DNA from: Ruegeria lacuscaerulensis
GTDB taxonomy: Bacteria; Pseudomonadota; Alphaproteobacteria; Rhodobacterales; Rhodobacteraceae
NCBI RefSeq assembly: GCF_013034685.1
Contig: NZ_WQGO01000002.1
Span: forward strand, 124,001 to 188,000
Length of the DNA: 64,000 bases
Direction of reading: 5' to 3'
This document shows, in pieces, positions 26,392 through 36,373 of the stretch (positions are counted from its first letter, which is position 1; each line of letters opens with the position of its first letter). Below the pieces are notes generated by a model. It ran no database searches and was not told the DNA's origin. It saw only the letters and a program-made list of their open reading frames with translations. A program made the position numbers and the translations under genes.

Positions 26392-27789
26392 ATGTCGACC
26401 ATCACCAACCACATGCCGACCGCCGAGTTGCAGGCGCTGGACGCTGCCCACCATATGCACCCTTTCTCGACCAATGCTGACCTGAGCAAGGACGGTGTGC
26501 GCGTCATTACCCGTGCCAAAGGTATCTATTTGTCCGACAGTGAAGGGGAACAGATTCTGGATGCCATGGCCGGGCTTTGGTGCGTGAATATCGGCTATGG
26601 CCGCGATGAACTGGCGGATGCCGCCGCCCGCCAAATGCGCGAGCTTCCCTACTACAACACCTTCTTCAAGACGACCCATGTTCCCGCCATCGCCTTGGCC
26701 AACAAACTGGCCGAACTGGCGCCAGACGATCTGAACCATGTGTTTTTCGCAGGCAGCGGGTCCGAGGCAAATGACACCAATATCCGCCTCGTTCGCACCT
26801 ATTGGGCCGAAAAAGGCCAGCCTGACAAGAATATCATCATCAGCCGCCACAACGCCTATCACGGCTCATCCGTAGGCTCAGCGTCGCTTGGCGGAATGGC
26901 TGGGATGCATGCTCAGGGCGGCATTCCGATCCCAAATGTCCATCATATCAATCAACCCAACTGGTGGGCCGAGGGCGGCGACATGGCGCCAGAAGAGTTC
27001 GGCCTGGCCCGTGCGCGTGAATTGGAAGAGGCGATTCTGGAGTTGGGCGAAAACCGCGTTGCAGCCTTCATCGCCGAACCCGTGCAGGGCGCGGGTGGCG
27101 TGATTGTAGCTCCCGAAACCTATTGGCCGGAAATCCAGCGCATCTGCGACAAATACGAAATCCTGCTGATCGCCGATGAGGTGATCTGCGGCTTCGGTCG
27201 CACCGGAAGCTGGTTCGGCTCACAAACCATGGGCATCCGCCCGCACATCATGACCATCGCCAAGGGCCTAAGCTCGGGCTACGCCCCCATCGGCGGGTCC
27301 ATCGTCAACGACGACATCGCCAAAGTTATCGGCGATACCGAATTCAACCACGGCTATACCTATTCCGGTCACCCTGTTGCCGCTGCCGTGGCGTTGGAAA
27401 ACCTGCGCATCCTCGAAGAGGAACGCATAGTGGACCACGTCCGCGACGTCGCCGCCCCCTACCTGAAAAAAAAATGGGAAGCTCTGACCAGCCACCCGCT
27501 GGTGGGTGAAGCGAAAATTGTCGGCATGATGGGCTCAATCGCCCTAACCCCGGACAAATCCAGCCGTGCAAAATTCGCATCCGAAGCTGGAACGATCGGC
27601 TTGATCTGCCGCGAGCGCTGCTTTGCCAACAATCTGATCATGCGCCATGTCGGCGACCGCATGATTATCTCGCCACCGCTGATTGTGACACCTGCGGATA
27701 TCGACGAAATGTTCCTGCGCATCCACAAATCACTGGACGAAGCGCATGCAGAAATCACCAAACAGGGATTGATGAGAGCCGCCAATTGA
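26392..27789 (+). CDS. Class III aminotransferase (putrescine/omega-amino acid type)
   Basis: A 465-residue PLP enzyme. FFAGSGSEANDTNIRLVR near 119-136 and the YHGSSVGSASLGG block near 163 bind the cofactor. LLIADEVICGFGRTG near 258 holds the PLP-binding Asp, and ITAKGLSSGYAP-type sequence (MTIAKGLSSGYAPIGG) gives the Schiff-base Lys near 288. It resembles SpuC and omega-amino acid:pyruvate transaminases. Beside a polyamine importer and oxidase, putrescine or a derivative is the likely substrate. The ATG follows a GGAG site. Confidence 0.88.
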   Translation: MSTITNHMPTAELQALDAAHHMHPFSTNADLSKDGVRVITRAKGIYLSDSEGEQILDAMAGLWCVNIGYGRDELADAAARQMRELPYYNTFFKTTHVPAIALANKLAELAPDDLNHVFFAGSGSEANDTNIRLVRTYWAEKGQPDKNIIISRHNAYHGSSVGSASLGGMAGMHAQGGIPIPNVHHINQPNWWAEGGDMAPEEFGLARARELEEAILELGENRVAAFIAEPVQGAGGVIVAPETYWPEIQRICDKYEILLIADEVICGFGRTGSWFGSQTMGIRPHIMTIAKGLSSGYAPIGGSIVNDDIAKVIGDTEFNHGYTYSGHPVAAAVALENLRILEEERIVDHVRDVAAPYLKKKWEALTSHPLVGEAKIVGMMGSIALTPDKSSRAKFASEAGTIGLICRERCFANNLIMRHVGDRMIISPPLIVTPADIDEMFLRIHKSLDEAHAEITKQGLMRAAN

Positions 27790-27807
27790 TCCGCGCAGCT
27801 TCATCTG

Positions 27808-27865
27808 GCCAAAAATATCTCGGGGGAGTCGCGGCCTGCCGCGGCGGGGGCAGCGCCCCCTTTAC
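27808..27865. repeat. REP-like intergenic element with two hairpins
   Basis: After the aminotransferase stop lies CCAAAAATATCTCGGGGGAG, then GCGGC..GCCGC and GGGGGCAGCGCCCCC stems. I recall very similar CCAAAAATAT-CGGGGG-type sequences as dispersed intergenic elements in roseobacter genomes. The strong GC stems could end transcription from both converging genes. Confidence 0.55.
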
Positions 27866-29160
27866 CTCAACCGCTCAAGCAACCGCAGGGACGGGTAGCC
27901 ATCCGGCACCAACCCCTGCGCGAGCTGATATTCTCGCACAGCATTGACCGTATTTGGGCCCGTGCGTCCATCCACGCCCTGCGTATCAAACCCGGCTTCA
28001 GTCAAGCGGGTCTGAAGCTCTTTCTTCTCGGTAAAGCTCAGCACCCGGTCGCCACGTGGCCACGCGCCTTGAAACGGCGCGCCACCCGCCAAACGGTCCG
28101 ACAGGTGCCCGACCCCGATCACATAGGCATCCGCGCTATTGTACTTCTCGATCACCCGGAAATTGTCGAAGACCATCAACGCAACCCCCTGCCCACCAGC
28201 AGGCAGCAGGATCGCGGCCTTACCATGGTTGGGAACCGCACGGCCTTGCGGTGTCACCACCCCCTGCCGCGCCCATTGCGATGGTTTCAGAGTATAATCC
28301 CGCCGCGCCTGGCTATAGTCGAACCCTTCAGGCAACCGCACTTCGACCCCCCAGGGCTGACCCTTTTTCCACCCATGGCGCGCCAGATAAGACGCGGCCG
28401 AGGCTAGTGCATCCGTTGGATCATCGGCCCAGATATCCCTGCGACCATCGCGGTCGAAATCCACCGCATGTTCCAGATACGAGGTCGGCATGAACTGCGT
28501 ATGCCCCATCGCACCCGCCCAACTTCCAACCATATTGGACGGCGCTACATCCCCGGCCTCGACTATCTGCAAAGCCGCAACCAGCTGCGCCTCGAAAAAC
28601 TGCGCGCGGCGGGCGTCAAAGGCCAATGTCGCCAGCGAGCGGATCGTCTGATCCCCGCCTTTGAATGATCCATACGAGGTCTCAAGCCCCCAGATCGCGG
28701 TCACAACCTCTTTTTCGACGCCATATTTCTTTTCGATCTTGTTCAGGGTTTGACTGTAGTCATCCAACCCGGCACGCCCACCAGCGATGCGTTTGCTCGA
28801 CACAGCGGAATCCAGATAGTCCCAGATCGGTTTTGAGAACTCGGCCTGATTGCGGTCCCGTTTGATGACGTCCTTGTCATAGGTCAGCCCGGTCAGTGAC
28901 CGGTCCAAAGTACCCGCCGAAATCCCCTGTTCCAGCGCCCGTTTGCGAAAGGCGCCCAACCATGCCTGAAAGCGTGCGTTTCCTTCGGTTGCCACCCGAT
29001 ACTCCTGTGTCGATGGCCGCAAGGCCGGACGCAGCGAAACCGTCACATCCGCCGAGGCCACCTGAAAAGCCCCTGACCCGTCTTCTGCGTGACCCGGCGA
29101 TACCTGCAAAAGGGACGCCCATAGCGCGACGGTCACGGCGCCGCTGATGCTTTTACGCAT
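27862..29160 (-). CDS. Lytic murein transglycosylase, MltB-like, with PG-binding domain
   Basis: A 432-residue exported enzyme. A signal peptide (1-25, ending GHAE) precedes an SLT_2/MltB domain at about 60-350. Its catalytic glutamate lies in AIWGLETSYGSFKGG near residue 160, and GSWAGAMGHTQFMPTSYLEHA in pieces near 212 is typical. A PG_binding_1 domain ends the protein (KELQTRLTEAGFDTQGVDGRTGPNTVNAVREYQ read in pieces). It cleaves peptidoglycan to 1,6-anhydromuropeptides in the periplasm. The gene lies downstream of rnr on the same strand. Confidence 0.9.
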   Translation of the reverse strand: MRKSISGAVTVALWASLLQVSPGHAEDGSGAFQVASADVTVSLRPALRPSTQEYRVATEGNARFQAWLGAFRKRALEQGISAGTLDRSLTGLTYDKDVIKRDRNQAEFSKPIWDYLDSAVSSKRIAGGRAGLDDYSQTLNKIEKKYGVEKEVVTAIWGLETSYGSFKGGDQTIRSLATLAFDARRAQFFEAQLVAALQIVEAGDVAPSNMVGSWAGAMGHTQFMPTSYLEHAVDFDRDGRRDIWADDPTDALASAASYLARHGWKKGQPWGVEVRLPEGFDYSQARRDYTLKPSQWARQGVVTPQGRAVPNHGKAAILLPAGGQGVALMVFDNFRVIEKYNSADAYVIGVGHLSDRLAGGAPFQGAWPRGDRVLSFTEKKELQTRLTEAGFDTQGVDGRTGPNTVNAVREYQLAQGLVPDGYPSLRLLERLR

Positions 29161-29305
29161 GTCGAATGTCCTGATTACTGCTCAAGGCCAAGAATAGCGC
29201 AAAACGGGAAATTCACAAAGCGCGCAAAAGACCGATGCGCCGTGTTTTGCCCAGCGAACGCATGCTGACGGCACCGGTTCGTGACCTGAGGCCCGGCCAG
29301 GGCGC

Positions 29306-31564
29306 CTACTTCTGCCGGCGCTTGCGTTCGACCTTGCGCTTGATCTTTTCTTTCTTTCGCTTGTTGCTGAGCGCCTTTCGCCGCGCGCCGCGTTTCACCG
29401 GACCCCGCCCACGCGGCAGGGTCTGATCGTCGATGGACAGCAGCTCCAGCTCCAGCCCGCCCGTAACCGGCGTCGCCTCAGTCAGGCGCACGGTGACGCG
29501 TTGGCCGATGGCGATAATCAGCCCGGTGTCTGATCCCATCAGCGTCCCGGCCTCGCGGTCGAAATGAAAAAACTCACGCCCCAAGGATCGCACGGGCACC
29601 AACCCATCAGCGCCGGTTTCGTCCATTTTCACAAAGGCCCCGAACCGCGCAATACCACTGATACGGCCGGTGAACTCGTTACCCACCCGCTCGCTCAGAT
29701 AGGCGGCCAGATAGCGGTCGGTTGTGTCACGCTCGGCCATCATCGAACGCCGCTCGGTGTCCGAGATATGGGTGGCGGTTTCGTCCAGCCGCGCGATTTC
29801 ATCTTCGGTCAGCCCATCCTTGTCCCAGCCATGGGCCGAGATCAGCGCGCGATGCACGATCAGGTCCGCATAGCGGCGGATGGGCGAGGTGAAATGTGCA
29901 TAATTCCGCAGCGCCAGACCGAAATGGCCGAAGTTTTCGGGGTTGTAATAGGCCTGTGCCATCGACCGCAGGGTCGTCAGGTTGATCAGTTCCGCATCTT
30001 CGGTTCCAGCAGCGGCGTTCAGCAGCGCGTTGAGGTGGCGGGTTTGCAGCACCTGCCCTTTCGCAAGGTTCAAACCGGCAGCCTGAGCCGTTTCCCGCAG
30101 GCTCTCCAGTTTCTCGGGCGCGGGTTCTTCGTGGACGCGGAACAGCAGCGGGCGGCGTTTGGCAATCAGCGTCTCAGCAGCAGCCACGTTGGCGAGGATC
30201 ATGAACTCTTCGATCAACTTATGAGCATCCAGCCGGTCGCGAAACGCCACGCTGGTCACTTCGCCGGTGTCGCTGAGGACGATCTTGCGTTCGGGCAGGT
30301 CCAGCTCCAATGGCTGTCGCACCGCACGCGCGGATTTCAACGCGGCATAAGCGGCATAGAGCGGCTTCAGAACTGTCTCTAACAGTGGGCCGGTGCGATC
30401 ATTCGGCGACCCGTCGATGGCCTCCTGCACCTCAGCATAGTGCAGTGACGCGGCCGACCGCATCAGCCCCCGTACAAAACGATGACCGATCTTGTTGCCT
30501 TCGGCGTCGATCTGCATCCGCACGGCGATACAGGCGCGCGGGACGCCTTCGTGCAGTGAACACAGATCGCCCGACAGACGGTCGGGCAGCATTGGAACCA
30601 CGCGGTCTGGGAAATAGCTGGAATTGCCGCGCTTGCGTGCCTCACGGTCCAGCGCGGTGCCGGGCTGCACATAGGCGGCGACATCGGCGATGGCGACCCA
30701 GATCACATGGCCGCCGGGGTTCTTGGGGTCGTCATCGGCGTGCGCGTAACAGGCGTCGTCATGATCCCGCGCGTCCGAAGGGTCGATGGTCAGCAGCGGC
30801 ATATCCCGCAGGTCCTCGCGCCCTTTCAGACCGACGGGTTTGGCCTTGTCGGCCTCGGCGATCACCTTGTCCGGGAAGTCGTCGGGGATACCATGCTGGT
30901 GGATCGCAATCAGCGACACCGCCTTGGGCGCGGTTGGATCGCCCAATCGTTCTACGATGCGGGCGCGGGGCAGGCCCATGCGGTTCTTGGGCCCAGCCTG
31001 TTCGGCCTCGACCAGTTCCCCATCCTTTGCGCCATGCACCGCACCATCGGGAACAAGCCACTCATTCTGGCCCGCTTTGTCGATGGGCACGATCCGCCCG
31101 CCCTCGGCCCCTTTGCGGAAGATGCCGACGATCTTGCGCGGGTTGGTGCCAATGCGGCGGATCAGGCGGGCTTCATAATTGTGGTCTTCCTCATGCACCA
31201 CGGTCAGGCGGGCCAAAATCCGGTCGCCCTCGCCCAGCGCAGGGTCACTGGCGCGGGTGATCAGCAGCACAACAGGCTCGACCCCTTCGCCATGCCACTC
31301 CAGCGGACGAGCGAACAGATCGCCATCCGCGTTCGGAGCCTTCACCTGCAGCACACTGACCGGCGGCAGACGATCCGGGTCGCCATAGCTGCGCTTGCGC
31401 TTTTCCAGATGGCCGTCGGCCTCAAGCTCGCGCAGGATGCGTTTCAGGTCGATCCGCGCCGCGCCCTTGATCCCAAAGGCTTTGGCGATATCACGTTTCG
31501 AGGTCAGGGTGGGGTTCGCCGAGATCCAGTCAAGGACCTCCTGCTTGGTGGGTATGCGACTCAT
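29306..31564 (-). CDS. rnr: Ribonuclease R
   Basis: A 752-residue 3'-5' exoribonuclease. An N-terminal helix-turn-helix-like region (PTKQEVLDWISANP) precedes cold-shock domains. The RNB catalytic domain at about 255-580 contains TIDPSDARDHDDA, with the metal-binding aspartates, and the closing block FGLALRNYAHFTSPIRRYADLIVHR (in pieces). An S1 domain follows (GRISGIARFGAFVKMDETGADGLVP). The Lys/Arg-rich tail is typical. RNase R degrades structured RNA. Confidence 0.95.
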   Translation of the reverse strand: MSRIPTKQEVLDWISANPTLTSKRDIAKAFGIKGAARIDLKRILRELEADGHLEKRKRSYGDPDRLPPVSVLQVKAPNADGDLFARPLEWHGEGVEPVVLLITRASDPALGEGDRILARLTVVHEEDHNYEARLIRRIGTNPRKIVGIFRKGAEGGRIVPIDKAGQNEWLVPDGAVHGAKDGELVEAEQAGPKNRMGLPRARIVERLGDPTAPKAVSLIAIHQHGIPDDFPDKVIAEADKAKPVGLKGREDLRDMPLLTIDPSDARDHDDACYAHADDDPKNPGGHVIWVAIADVAAYVQPGTALDREARKRGNSSYFPDRVVPMLPDRLSGDLCSLHEGVPRACIAVRMQIDAEGNKIGHRFVRGLMRSAASLHYAEVQEAIDGSPNDRTGPLLETVLKPLYAAYAALKSARAVRQPLELDLPERKIVLSDTGEVTSVAFRDRLDAHKLIEEFMILANVAAAETLIAKRRPLLFRVHEEPAPEKLESLRETAQAAGLNLAKGQVLQTRHLNALLNAAAGTEDAELINLTTLRSMAQAYYNPENFGHFGLALRNYAHFTSPIRRYADLIVHRALISAHGWDKDGLTEDEIARLDETATHISDTERRSMMAERDTTDRYLAAYLSERVGNEFTGRISGIARFGAFVKMDETGADGLVPVRSLGREFFHFDREAGTLMGSDTGLIIAIGQRVTVRLTEATPVTGGLELELLSIDDQTLPRGRGPVKRGARRKALSNKRKKEKIKRKVERKRRQK

Positions 31565-31612
31565 ATATTTGGCGTAACACGGGCGTGCGACGGCGTCATG
31601 ACCAAAAACGGA

Positions 31613-32188
31613 TCAAGGTTTCAGATCCGCCACCGTGTCCACATCACGCAACGGGTCCAGCAGCCCCACCCGCTGACCGGGGATCGAGGCCAGCGTATCC
31701 GCCAGCGCATGTTCGGTGGACCAGCGCACATTGCTAAATAGACCGTCGGGCAGCGCACCGTATCTTTGCGCGCCCACCAGCCAATACCCGCCATCGGGCG
31801 CAGGGCCGAACACCATCTGCGCTCCGCCAAGCGCTGTGAACGCGCGGGCAATATGGCTACGCGTGATGCCCGGAATATCCGCCCCGATCAGACAGACGGG
31901 TCCTTTTGGCATCCCGCGCAACATTCGCCCCATCCGGTCACCCAGATCTCCCCGCCCTTGCGCTGCGCGCGGCAGGTCGGTGGGCCAGATGCGGCTGTTC
32001 AGCCCTTCGCGGTCGGGCGAAACCGCCAGCACGATCTGCCAGCGCGGGTCGCGCAGCCGCCGGATCAGGTTTCGGGTCTGGTGGCGAAACCACCACGCGG
32101 CGCCAACCATACCGATATCGCGGCCCAGCCGGGTTTTCACCCGACCCGGACGCGGCTCTTTGACCATGATCACAAGGGTGCGCTGCAT
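31613..32188 (-). CDS. TIGR04282/DUF2064 family glycosyltransferase-like protein
   Basis: A 191-residue protein of the DUF2064 family with a GT-A-like nucleotide-binding fold: VKEPRPGRVKTRLGRDIG at about 9-26, CLIGADIPGI near 99, GPAPDGGYWLVG near 129, and SNVRWSTEHAL near 151. The substrate is unknown for most members. It ends two bases from dapE, which is upstream on the same strand, so co-transcription is likely. Confidence 0.8.
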   Translation of the reverse strand: MQRTLVIMVKEPRPGRVKTRLGRDIGMVGAAWWFRHQTRNLIRRLRDPRWQIVLAVSPDREGLNSRIWPTDLPRAAQGRGDLGDRMGRMLRGMPKGPVCLIGADIPGITRSHIARAFTALGGAQMVFGPAPDGGYWLVGAQRYGALPDGLFSNVRWSTEHALADTLASIPGQRVGLLDPLRDVDTVADLKP

Positions 32189-32189
32189 C

Positions 32190-33329
32190 TCAGGCGAAAT
32201 AGTCCCGCAGGATGCGCGTATAGATCGCCTTAAGCTGTTCGATCTGGGCTACCTCGACGCATTCGTCCACCTGATGCATCGTGCGGCCCACCAGCCCGAA
32301 TTCCACCACCGGGCAGTGATTTTTCACAAATCGCGCGTCCGAGGTGCCGCCCGTGGTCGACATCTCGGGCACCACACCGGTTTCCGCCTCAACCGCCTTG
32401 GCGACCAGTGCGGACAGGGGCCCCGGCGGGGTCAAAAAGCTCTCGCCCGAGATCCTGATGCGCAGGTCGATCTCAACCCCGAACTCATCGGCCACGGCAG
32501 CGGCCTCGGCCCGCAACCAATCGCTGAGGCTGGCCCCGGAATGCAGATCGTTGAACCGGATATTAACCGCCCCGGTACATTGTGCAGGGATCACGTTGGT
32601 TGCCGGGTTGCCCGTGTCGATCGTTACCACGGCCAGTGTTGAGGCGTCGAAATGGTCTGTACCCTGGTCCAGCTCGTTGCTGGCCAACCGGTCCATCAGC
32701 CGCGCCATTGCGGGCATCGGGTTCTTGGCTCGGTGCGGATAGGCCGCGTGGCCCTGAACCCCAGTCACGGTAAACCAGATATTCATCGAGCCACGCCGCC
32801 CGATCTTCATCATCTCGCCCATTGTATTAGGGCAGGTCGGCTCACCAACCAGACAGTCCGACATCTGTTCCCCTGCGCTGTCCATATAGTCCAGCAGGGC
32901 GGTCGTGCCATCTAGCGCGTCGCCCTCTTCATCGCCTGTAATGGTCAGGATCACCGCACCGTCGGGGGGTGTGTCGCGCACGAAATCAACCGCGGCAGCA
33001 GCGAAGGCCGCCACGCCGGACTTCATATCCGTGGTGCCACGCCCATACATCACACCGTCTTTCACCTGCGCCGCGAAGGGCGGCGTGGTCCATGCGGCCT
33101 CATCGCCGACGGGAACAACATCGGTATGGCCGTTGAAACCAAAACTACGCGGATGCGCCTTGTCGCCCCAACGGGCGAATAGGTTGCTGACCCCACCGCG
33201 ATCTACGCGGGTACAGTCAAAGCCTGCGCCGGACAGCAGATTTTCCAGCAGAACCAGCGCTCCGCCCTCCTCGGGTGTGACCGATTGGCAACGGATCAGC
33301 TCCGCCGTCAACTCTACCGGGTCTGTCAT
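32190..33329 (-). CDS. dapE: Succinyl-diaminopimelate desuccinylase
   Basis: DapE makes L,L-diaminopimelate for lysine and peptidoglycan. The 379-residue M20 enzyme shows metal ligands in [13 protein letters not shown] near 63-75 and [14 protein letters not shown] near 97-110. The catalytic Glu lies in TGDEEGDA near 133, and a final histidine in [12 protein letters not shown] near 350. The ATG at 33329 was chosen because the family begins here ([22 protein letters not shown] in pieces); a long upstream extension is spurious. dapD lies about 2 kb away. Confidence 0.95.
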   Translation of the reverse strand: MTDPVELTAELIRCQSVTPEEGGALVLLENLLSGAGFDCTRVDRGGVSNLFARWGDKAHPRSFGFNGHTDVVPVGDEAAWTTPPFAAQVKDGVMYGRGTTDMKSGVAAFAAAAVDFVRDTPPDGAVILTITGDEEGDALDGTTALLDYMDSAGEQMSDCLVGEPTCPNTMGEMMKIGRRGSMNIWFTVTGVQGHAAYPHRAKNPMPAMARLMDRLASNELDQGTDHFDASTLAVVTIDTGNPATNVIPAQCTGAVNIRFNDLHSGASLSDWLRAEAAAVADEFGVEIDLRIRISGESFLTPPGPLSALVAKAVEAETGVVPEMSTTGGTSDARFVKNHCPVVEFGLVGRTMHQVDECVEVAQIEQLKAIYTRILRDYFA

Positions 33330-33536
33330 CTTTGCCCCTTTCCCATTCCTCACACGCAGGTTCGCGCACAGATTCAACGAATTGGCCCAATTGCCAACCC
33401 CTGAGTCGGCCACTTCACCTCGTTTTTTGACAGAACTCTCGGGGTGATACCCCAACAAAACATCAGGTGTGACCCAGCGACCACCTTGTCCCACCCGATA
33501 AATTCGCGTTACAGGGCCGCGAAACAGGTAATTTTG

Positions 33537-34595
33537 ATGACTCGCATTCTTGTCACATGGATCTGCCTGACTTTCGCGGTTCTCGCACAGCAAAGCCAGG
33601 CGCAGACATTGTCGGTCACCACCGTGACCCGTCCTCCGTTCTCATATGTCGAGGATGGGGCGGATGTGGGATTCTCGATGGACCTGCTGGCTGCTTTGGC
33701 CGAGGCCCTGAGCTGGGACTACGAGATCGACCGCGTAGACGGCTTCGGCGACATGCTGGTTGCGGTGCAAGACGGCACGTCTGATCTGGCCATCGCCAAT
33801 ATCTCGATCACCGCCGCGCGTGAAACGCAGATGGATTTCAGCCAACCGATTTTCGAGGCCGGTTTGCAGATCATGGTTCCCTCGGACGCGGTGCGCCGCC
33901 CGTCTCTGCTGCAAGCCTTGCTGTCGGTTGAGCTGTTCATCGCCATCGGGCTGGCCTTTGCCATCCTGCTGGGCGGAGGGATGCTGATGTGGGTGTTCGA
34001 GCGCCGCTCGCAGCCCTATTTCGACCGCAAGCTAGATGAGGCATGGTTTCCGTCCTTCTGGTGGGCGCTTAATCTGGTCGTGAATGGCGGGTTCGAGGAA
34101 CGGATGCCGCGCACCCCCTTTGGCCGCCTGCTGGGCGTGGTGCTGGTGGTGTCGTCCCTGTTCATCGTTTCGGTGTTCACCGCGCGCATCACCTCGGTCA
34201 TGACGGTGGATGCGATCAGCGGCAACGTGAATTCGGTCAATGACCTTTATGGCAAGCAGGTCGGCACGATCTCGGGCTCGACCGCTGCCAGTTTCCTGAA
34301 CCGGCGCGAGATAGAGTTTGCAGGCTATGACAGTCTTGATCCCTTGCTGGCCGCGTTCGAAGCCGAGGATCTGGACGCCGTCGTGTTCGATGCCCCGATC
34401 CTGTCCTACTATGCCACGCATCAGGGTCGCAGGTTCGCTTCGATGACCGGCGGTATTTTCCTGCGCGAAAACTACGGGATCGTTTTCCCGACCGGCTCGC
34501 CCTTGGTGGAAGACGTCAATCAGGCACTGCTGGCCCTGCGCGAAGACGGCACCTATGACGAGATTTACCGAAAGTGGTTCGGCGCGCGGAACTAG
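33537..34595 (+). CDS. Ionotropic glutamate receptor-like channel (GluR0 type)
   Basis: A 352-residue protein with the split layout of prokaryotic glutamate receptors. Signal peptide 1-22, solute-binding lobe 1 at about 24-125, TM1 at about 131-153, a re-entrant pore segment at 173-192, TM2 at 195-217, then lobe 2 at 228-350. At the place where GluR0 has a TVGYGD potassium filter, the sequence reads [11 protein letters not shown] (181-191). The binding lobes resemble amino-acid-binding proteins ([15 protein letters not shown]). It is therefore probably a ligand-gated channel or a derivative with different selectivity. Confidence 0.82.
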   Translation: MTRILVTWICLTFAVLAQQSQAQTLSVTTVTRPPFSYVEDGADVGFSMDLLAALAEALSWDYEIDRVDGFGDMLVAVQDGTSDLAIANISITAARETQMDFSQPIFEAGLQIMVPSDAVRRPSLLQALLSVELFIAIGLAFAILLGGGMLMWVFERRSQPYFDRKLDEAWFPSFWWALNLVVNGGFEERMPRTPFGRLLGVVLVVSSLFIVSVFTARITSVMTVDAISGNVNSVNDLYGKQVGTISGSTAASFLNRREIEFAGYDSLDPLLAAFEAEDLDAVVFDAPILSYYATHQGRRFASMTGGIFLRENYGIVFPTGSPLVEDVNQALLALREDGTYDEIYRKWFGARN

Positions 34596-34948
34596 ACCGC
34601 GTCTTCATTCCCGAAAAACGGCGTCATCTGAGCAACAATGACCGCGTTCTCGTCCAGCGCACGTTGCATCAGGGCGCGCTCATTCGGGTCGATGTCATGG
34701 CCCTGCGCTTCGCGCTCGGCCAATGTGCCATAGCCGGTCACGTCCAAAGGCGCGGTGTCGGCTTGTTTCAGGATCGCTACGGTTTCGCGCACCGCCTCGG
34801 CCTCATCCACGCCGCTGGCAAAGCACATCAACGCCGCCCCGGTCGCGCCTTCGGGCAGGCCGTCGCCTTCTTTGCGGCCGATCTGCACAAGCAGGGTGTA
34901 AACTTGCTGACGGGAGGGTTTCTTTTGCTTTTCCATGTTGGGGGCCAT
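34592..34948 (-). CDS. Conserved hypothetical protein
   Basis: A 118-residue cytoplasmic protein with no membrane segment. The N-terminus is basic ([30 protein letters not shown] in pieces) and the rest acidic with predicted helices. I do not recognise a family. Starts at 34948 and 34936 are both possible. Its stop overlaps the stop of the convergent channel gene by four bases. Confidence 0.65.
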   Translation of the reverse strand: MAPNMEKQKKPSRQQVYTLLVQIGRKEGDGLPEGATGAALMCFASGVDEAEAVRETVAILKQADTAPLDVTGYGTLAEREAQGHDIDPNERALMQRALDENAVIVAQMTPFFGNEDAV

Positions 34949-35031
34949 AGCCGCGCGCCCCTGTCCGGTCAAGCGATTGCATGAGGGCGGGCATCTGGCC
35001 ATAGTGACGCCATCAGCCAAGAGGGGGCCAT

Positions 35032-35367
35032 ATGACCTATCCAGATTTCATTACCATTTTTCCCAGCCTCGACGTCCCGTTCCCCGAGGACGTGGTACAA
35101 TCCGCCGTGATCCGCTCGGACGCCGGTTTGGTGGCATTTTTTACCTTTTTGCAAGACTTCGAACTGCCCATGCATTCGCACAAGGCGCAATGGGGCACGG
35201 TCATTGAAGGCGAGATCGAATTGACCATCGGGGATGAGACACGCATCTACCGACCCGGCGACAGTTACTCGATCCCTTCAGGTGTGGAACATGGCGGTAA
35301 GATTAAGGCCGGGTCGCGGGTGATCGACGTGTTCGAGGAAGCCGACCGCTATCCGGTCAAGGGCTAA
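35032..35367 (+). CDS. Cupin-domain protein
   Basis: A 111-residue single cupin barrel. Motif 1 is PMHSHKAQWGTVIEGEIEL; the HxH metal histidines are there but the usual Glu four residues on is not. Motif 2 contains PGDSYSIPSGVEHGG with its histidine. Metal binding may be altered. The function is unknown, perhaps small-molecule binding. GGGGGCC precedes the ATG. Confidence 0.75.
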   Translation: MTYPDFITIFPSLDVPFPEDVVQSAVIRSDAGLVAFFTFLQDFELPMHSHKAQWGTVIEGEIELTIGDETRIYRPGDSYSIPSGVEHGGKIKAGSRVIDVFEEADRYPVKG

Positions 35368-35373
35368 CAATAA

Positions 35374-35398
35374 AGGCCGCAGCGCGGGGCTGCGGCCT
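35374..35398. terminator. Bidirectional hairpin between cupin gene and dapD
   Basis: A perfect 9-bp stem pairs 35374-35382 with 35390-35398 around a seven-base GC loop, between two convergent stop codons. A-rich bases on the left give some Ts after the stem for the dapD transcript. Confidence 0.6.
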
Positions 35399-35418
35399 GT
35401 ATTCGACTGGCGCGGGGT

Positions 35419-36246
35419 TTAGTCGCGCAGCAGTTCATTGATCCCGGTTTTCGAGCGGGTCTTTTCGTCCACCCGCTTCACGATCACAGCGCAATAGAGG
35501 CTGATGTTGTTCTTGGTCGGCATGGAGCCAGCAACGACCACCGAATAGGGCGGCACTTCGCCGTAGGTGACCTCACCGGTTTCGCGGTCGACGATCTTGG
35601 TTGATTTGCCGATGAACACGCCCATGCCCAGAACTGAGCCTTCGCGGACGATGCAGCCCTCGACCACTTCCGACCGGGCTCCGATAAAGCAGTTGTCTTC
35701 GATGATGGTCGGGCCGGCCTGCATCGGCTCCAACACGCCACCAATGCCGACGCCGCCCGACAGGTGGACGTTCTTGCCGATCTGCGCGCAGGACCCAACG
35801 GTGGCCCACGTGTCGACCATCGTGCCTTCGTCAACGTAGGCGCCGAGGTTCACGAAAGACGGCATCAGAACCGCGCCGGGCGCGATGTAGGCTGATTTGC
35901 GGACCACACAGTTGGGCACGGCGCGGAAGCCTGCGGCTTTCCACTGGTTCTCACCCCAACCGGCGAACTTGCTGTCCACCTTGTCCCACCAGCCACCGGC
36001 CTGTGGGCCACCGGTCTGGATTTCCATGTCCTTGATGCGGAAGCCCAGCAAGACCGCTTTCTTGGCCCACTGGTTCACGTGCCAGTCGCCACTGTCCAGC
36101 TTTTCAGCAACACGCAGCGTGCCGCTGTCCAGCGCGTTCAGCGTGTCTTCGATGGCCTCGCGTGTTTCGCCGGTGGTGGCGGGGGTGATGGTATCGCGTG
36201 CCTCCCATGCGGCTTCGATGGCGGCTTCCAGTTGCGCGTTGGACAT
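35419..36246 (-). CDS. dapD: Tetrahydrodipicolinate N-succinyltransferase
   Basis: DapD makes N-succinyl-2-amino-6-ketopimelate, two steps before the DapE reaction. The 275-residue protein has a helical N-terminal region ([15 protein letters not shown]) and then a left-handed beta-helix with hexapeptide repeats ([32 protein letters not shown] in pieces, [16 protein letters not shown]). The ending [13 protein letters not shown] is family-typical. The family works as a trimer. It lies 127 bases from the downstream GntR gene's stop. Confidence 0.96.
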   Translation of the reverse strand: MSNAQLEAAIEAAWEARDTITPATTGETREAIEDTLNALDSGTLRVAEKLDSGDWHVNQWAKKAVLLGFRIKDMEIQTGGPQAGGWWDKVDSKFAGWGENQWKAAGFRAVPNCVVRKSAYIAPGAVLMPSFVNLGAYVDEGTMVDTWATVGSCAQIGKNVHLSGGVGIGGVLEPMQAGPTIIEDNCFIGARSEVVEGCIVREGSVLGMGVFIGKSTKIVDRETGEVTYGEVPPYSVVVAGSMPTKNNISLYCAVIVKRVDEKTRSKTGINELLRD

Positions 36247-36373
36247 TTCGGGGCTCCCTGACGAATCTGTTCACGTTGGTGTTGCCTATACGCAGACGAA
36301 AACAATGACGCAATGCGACGAAGGCGGGCGCGTTTACGTCAGGACATCGACACTGCGGTGTTTTGCGCGCCGT

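Noticed and set aside
29235..29426. Arg-rich open frame opposite the end of rnr
   Set aside because: It is the complement of the lysine/arginine-rich RNase R tail and has no ribosome site or family resemblance.
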